Below, piece after piece: positions 11,747 through 12,802 of a stretch of 12,802 nucleotides of DNA (positions are counted from its first letter, which is position 1; every line of letters starts with the position of its first letter). A program made the translations under genes and the position numbers. Source of the DNA: DATCVA01 sp036567205 (GTDB taxonomy: Bacteria > Pseudomonadota > Gammaproteobacteria > Burkholderiales > Burkholderiaceae_B); the NCBI GenBank assembly GCA_036567205.1, contig DATCVA010000340.1, forward strand, positions 1-12,802, written 5' to 3'. The notes under the pieces were generated by a model, which saw nothing but the letters and a program-made list of their open reading frames with translations, made no database searches and was not told where the DNA came from.

Positions 11747-12619
11747 ATGAATAAATCGGCCAATGCCTGGCTCAATGGTTTTATCGGAATGTTGATATTC
11801 AGCGGTTCTTTGCCGGCCACGCGGGTGGCGGTACTGGACTTTGATCCAGTGTTCCTGACCGTAGCCCGCGCTTCGATTGCGGGGTTGCTTGCGGCATTAG
11901 CGCTTGTAGCGTTTAGGCAGAAGCGTCCGGCGCGCAATGAACTGGCGTCTCTGGTTACCGTGGCGCTGGGCGTTGTGGTGGGGTTCCCCTTGTTGACAGC
12001 GTTGGCTCTGCAGCATATTACCGCCGCATATTCCATGGTGTTTATTGGACTGTTGCCGTTGGCGACTGGCATCTTCGGTGTGGTGCGCGGCGGAGAGCGG
12101 CCCCGACCGGTATTCTGGTTATTCGCCGGCATGGGCAGCATATTGGTGGTGGTATTCGCCTTTGGAAGCAATGGAAGCTCGTCAGTGACCGGAGCACTGT
12201 TAATGCTGGCAGCCATCCTGGTTTGTGGGCTGGGGTATGCGGAAGGGGCCGTTCTGTCGCGGCGTTTAGGTGGGTGGCAAGTAATTTGCTGGGCTTTGGT
12301 GCTGCCTTTGCCGCTGATGCTGCTTGCAGTTCTCAGCAACTGGCCTGTATCGCTGGCGGCGGTGCAAGTTCCGGCGTGGATCGGATTGGGTTATGTGTCG
12401 CTGTTCAGCATGTTGATCGGCTTTATATTCTGGTACCGTGGTTTGGCTCTCGGCGGTATAGCGGCGGTGGGGCAATTGCAATTATTACAGCCGTTTTTTG
12501 GGCTCTTGCTTGCGGCAACAATCTTGGGCGAACCTTTCACGTGGTCGATGGTGGTTGTTATGGTGGCTGCGGGGGCCTGTGTAGTGGGTGCCAAACGCGT
12601 AGCTGCTGTTTCAGGGTAG
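11747..12619 (+). CDS. EamA/DMT-family transporter (RhaT/YdcZ-like exporter)
   Basis: Inner-membrane transporter of the drug/metabolite superfamily, 290 residues with about ten hydrophobic helices in two EamA repeats (roughly 8-135 and 148-285). The first repeat shows GFIGMLIFSGSLPATRVAV near 10-28 and ITAAYSMVFIGLLPLATGIFG near 94-114. The second ends with FWYRGLALGGIAAVGQLQLLQPFFGLLLA near 226-254 and GEPFTW, a pattern typical of the family's last helices. The ATG at 11747 is set by CGGAGG at 11735-11740, six bases upstream, and by the family N-terminus; the longer frame from 11681 adds a polar, non-hydrophobic head. It stands divergent from a MocR regulator that probably controls it. Many DMT members export amino acids or amines, which fits a PLP-domain sensor, but the substrate is not known. 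No terminator was found after it. Confidence 0.9.
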   Translation: MNKSANAWLNGFIGMLIFSGSLPATRVAVLDFDPVFLTVARASIAGLLAALALVAFRQKRPARNELASLVTVALGVVVGFPLLTALALQHITAAYSMVFIGLLPLATGIFGVVRGGERPRPVFWLFAGMGSILVVVFAFGSNGSSSVTGALLMLAAILVCGLGYAEGAVLSRRLGGWQVICWALVLPLPLMLLAVLSNWPVSLAAVQVPAWIGLGYVSLFSMLIGFIFWYRGLALGGIAAVGQLQLLQPFFGLLLAATILGEPFTWSMVVVMVAAGACVVGAKRVAAVSG

Positions 12620-12713
12620 GGCTGCGAACATTGCGTCGTGCTGTCGATGGCGAAGGGTCACGGGAGTGTCGGAATTTTTGTGTTCGGGCAGTTTTGATAG
12701 ATCATTATTCTGC

Positions 12714-12802
12714 CTATTGTCCATACGACTGAGAGTCTAGCTGGCGATAGGCTTGTGTGAATCGCTCCTCATACAGGATAGCAAATTGCTGCATCGCGGC
12801 CG
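12714..12802 (-). CDS. C-terminal fragment of an unidentified protein
   Basis: On the minus strand a frame runs in from the right edge for 28 complete codons and stops with TAG at 12716-12714. The end of the product reads FAILYEERFTQAYRQLDSQ and then SYGQ, an amphipathic helix rich in Tyr, Arg and Gln. I do not recognise the family. With so few codons the frame could be open by chance; its convergent orientation to the EamA gene and the helical composition favour a real C-terminus. Nothing recognisable lies between 12620 and 12713. Confidence 0.4.
   Translation of the reverse strand, partial: AAMQQFAILYEERFTQAYRQLDSQSYGQ

Noticed and set aside
11665..12339. 224-codon minus-strand frame opposite the EamA gene
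   Set aside because: Its Asn/Thr/Ser/Pro-rich low-complexity product is typical of an antisense shadow of a membrane-protein gene.
12223..12732. 169-codon plus-strand frame overlapping the EamA 3' half
   Set aside because: It is an alternate frame of the EamA gene; its Cys/Gly-rich product resembles no family, and the EamA frame shows clear helices and motifs.

Overview
The window looks like chromosomal DNA of a betaproteobacterium, probably Burkholderiales and perhaps Alcaligenaceae. This is inferred from moderately high GC, the protein families and their wording (LivF, PiuC, MocR, YheS), and gene order; no rRNA or other decisive marker is present. No insertion sequence, phage gene, tRNA or CRISPR array was seen.

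Layout. At the left edge (18-722, +) is livF, the last gene of a branched-chain amino-acid ABC transporter operon. Convergent to it are two minus-strand genes: an FMN-dependent 2-hydroxy-acid oxidase/dehydrogenase (747-1856) and, upstream of it, a PiuC-type Fe(II)/2-oxoglutarate hydroxylase (1923-2603). A UUCG-loop terminator sits directly in front of the piuC ribosome binding site.

The centre (about 2888-7348) is the part worth most attention. Two complete TPP (THI-box) riboswitch aptamers lie back to back, one on each strand (4446-4538 on minus, 4622-4707 on plus). The minus one leads a sodium:solute symporter (2888-4333). The plus one leads a two-gene operon with overlapping stop and start codons: a short-chain dehydrogenase/reductase (4771-5553) and an NtaA/SnaA/DszA-type flavin monooxygenase (5553-6896). 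A DUF1330 gene (6962-7348) follows, with what looks like its own promoter and a palindromic operator. In both leaders the aptamer 3' strand, an anti-Shine-Dalgarno strand and the Shine-Dalgarno sequence are mutually complementary in the order expected for TPP-off translational control. I infer a thiamin-responsive module in which a ThiV-like symporter imports a thiamin precursor, breakdown product or analogue and the SDR plus monooxygenase convert it. No classical thi enzyme lies within the window, so the oxidoreductase branch may be an undescribed salvage or degradation route.

The right part holds a DUF1059 small-protein gene (7552-7746), a hairpin between convergent genes, a yheS-type ABC-F gene with a downstream 3-TM protein (both minus, 7901-9998), and a divergent pair: a MocR-type GntR/aminotransferase regulator (10235-11644, minus) and an EamA/DMT exporter (11747-12619, +). 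The right edge carries the C-terminal end of an unidentified minus-strand gene.

Several starts were moved inward from the longest reading frame because of Shine-Dalgarno position and family N-termini; the most important is the symporter, whose longest frame would translate part of its own riboswitch leader. All RNA pairings were read by eye and not computed.
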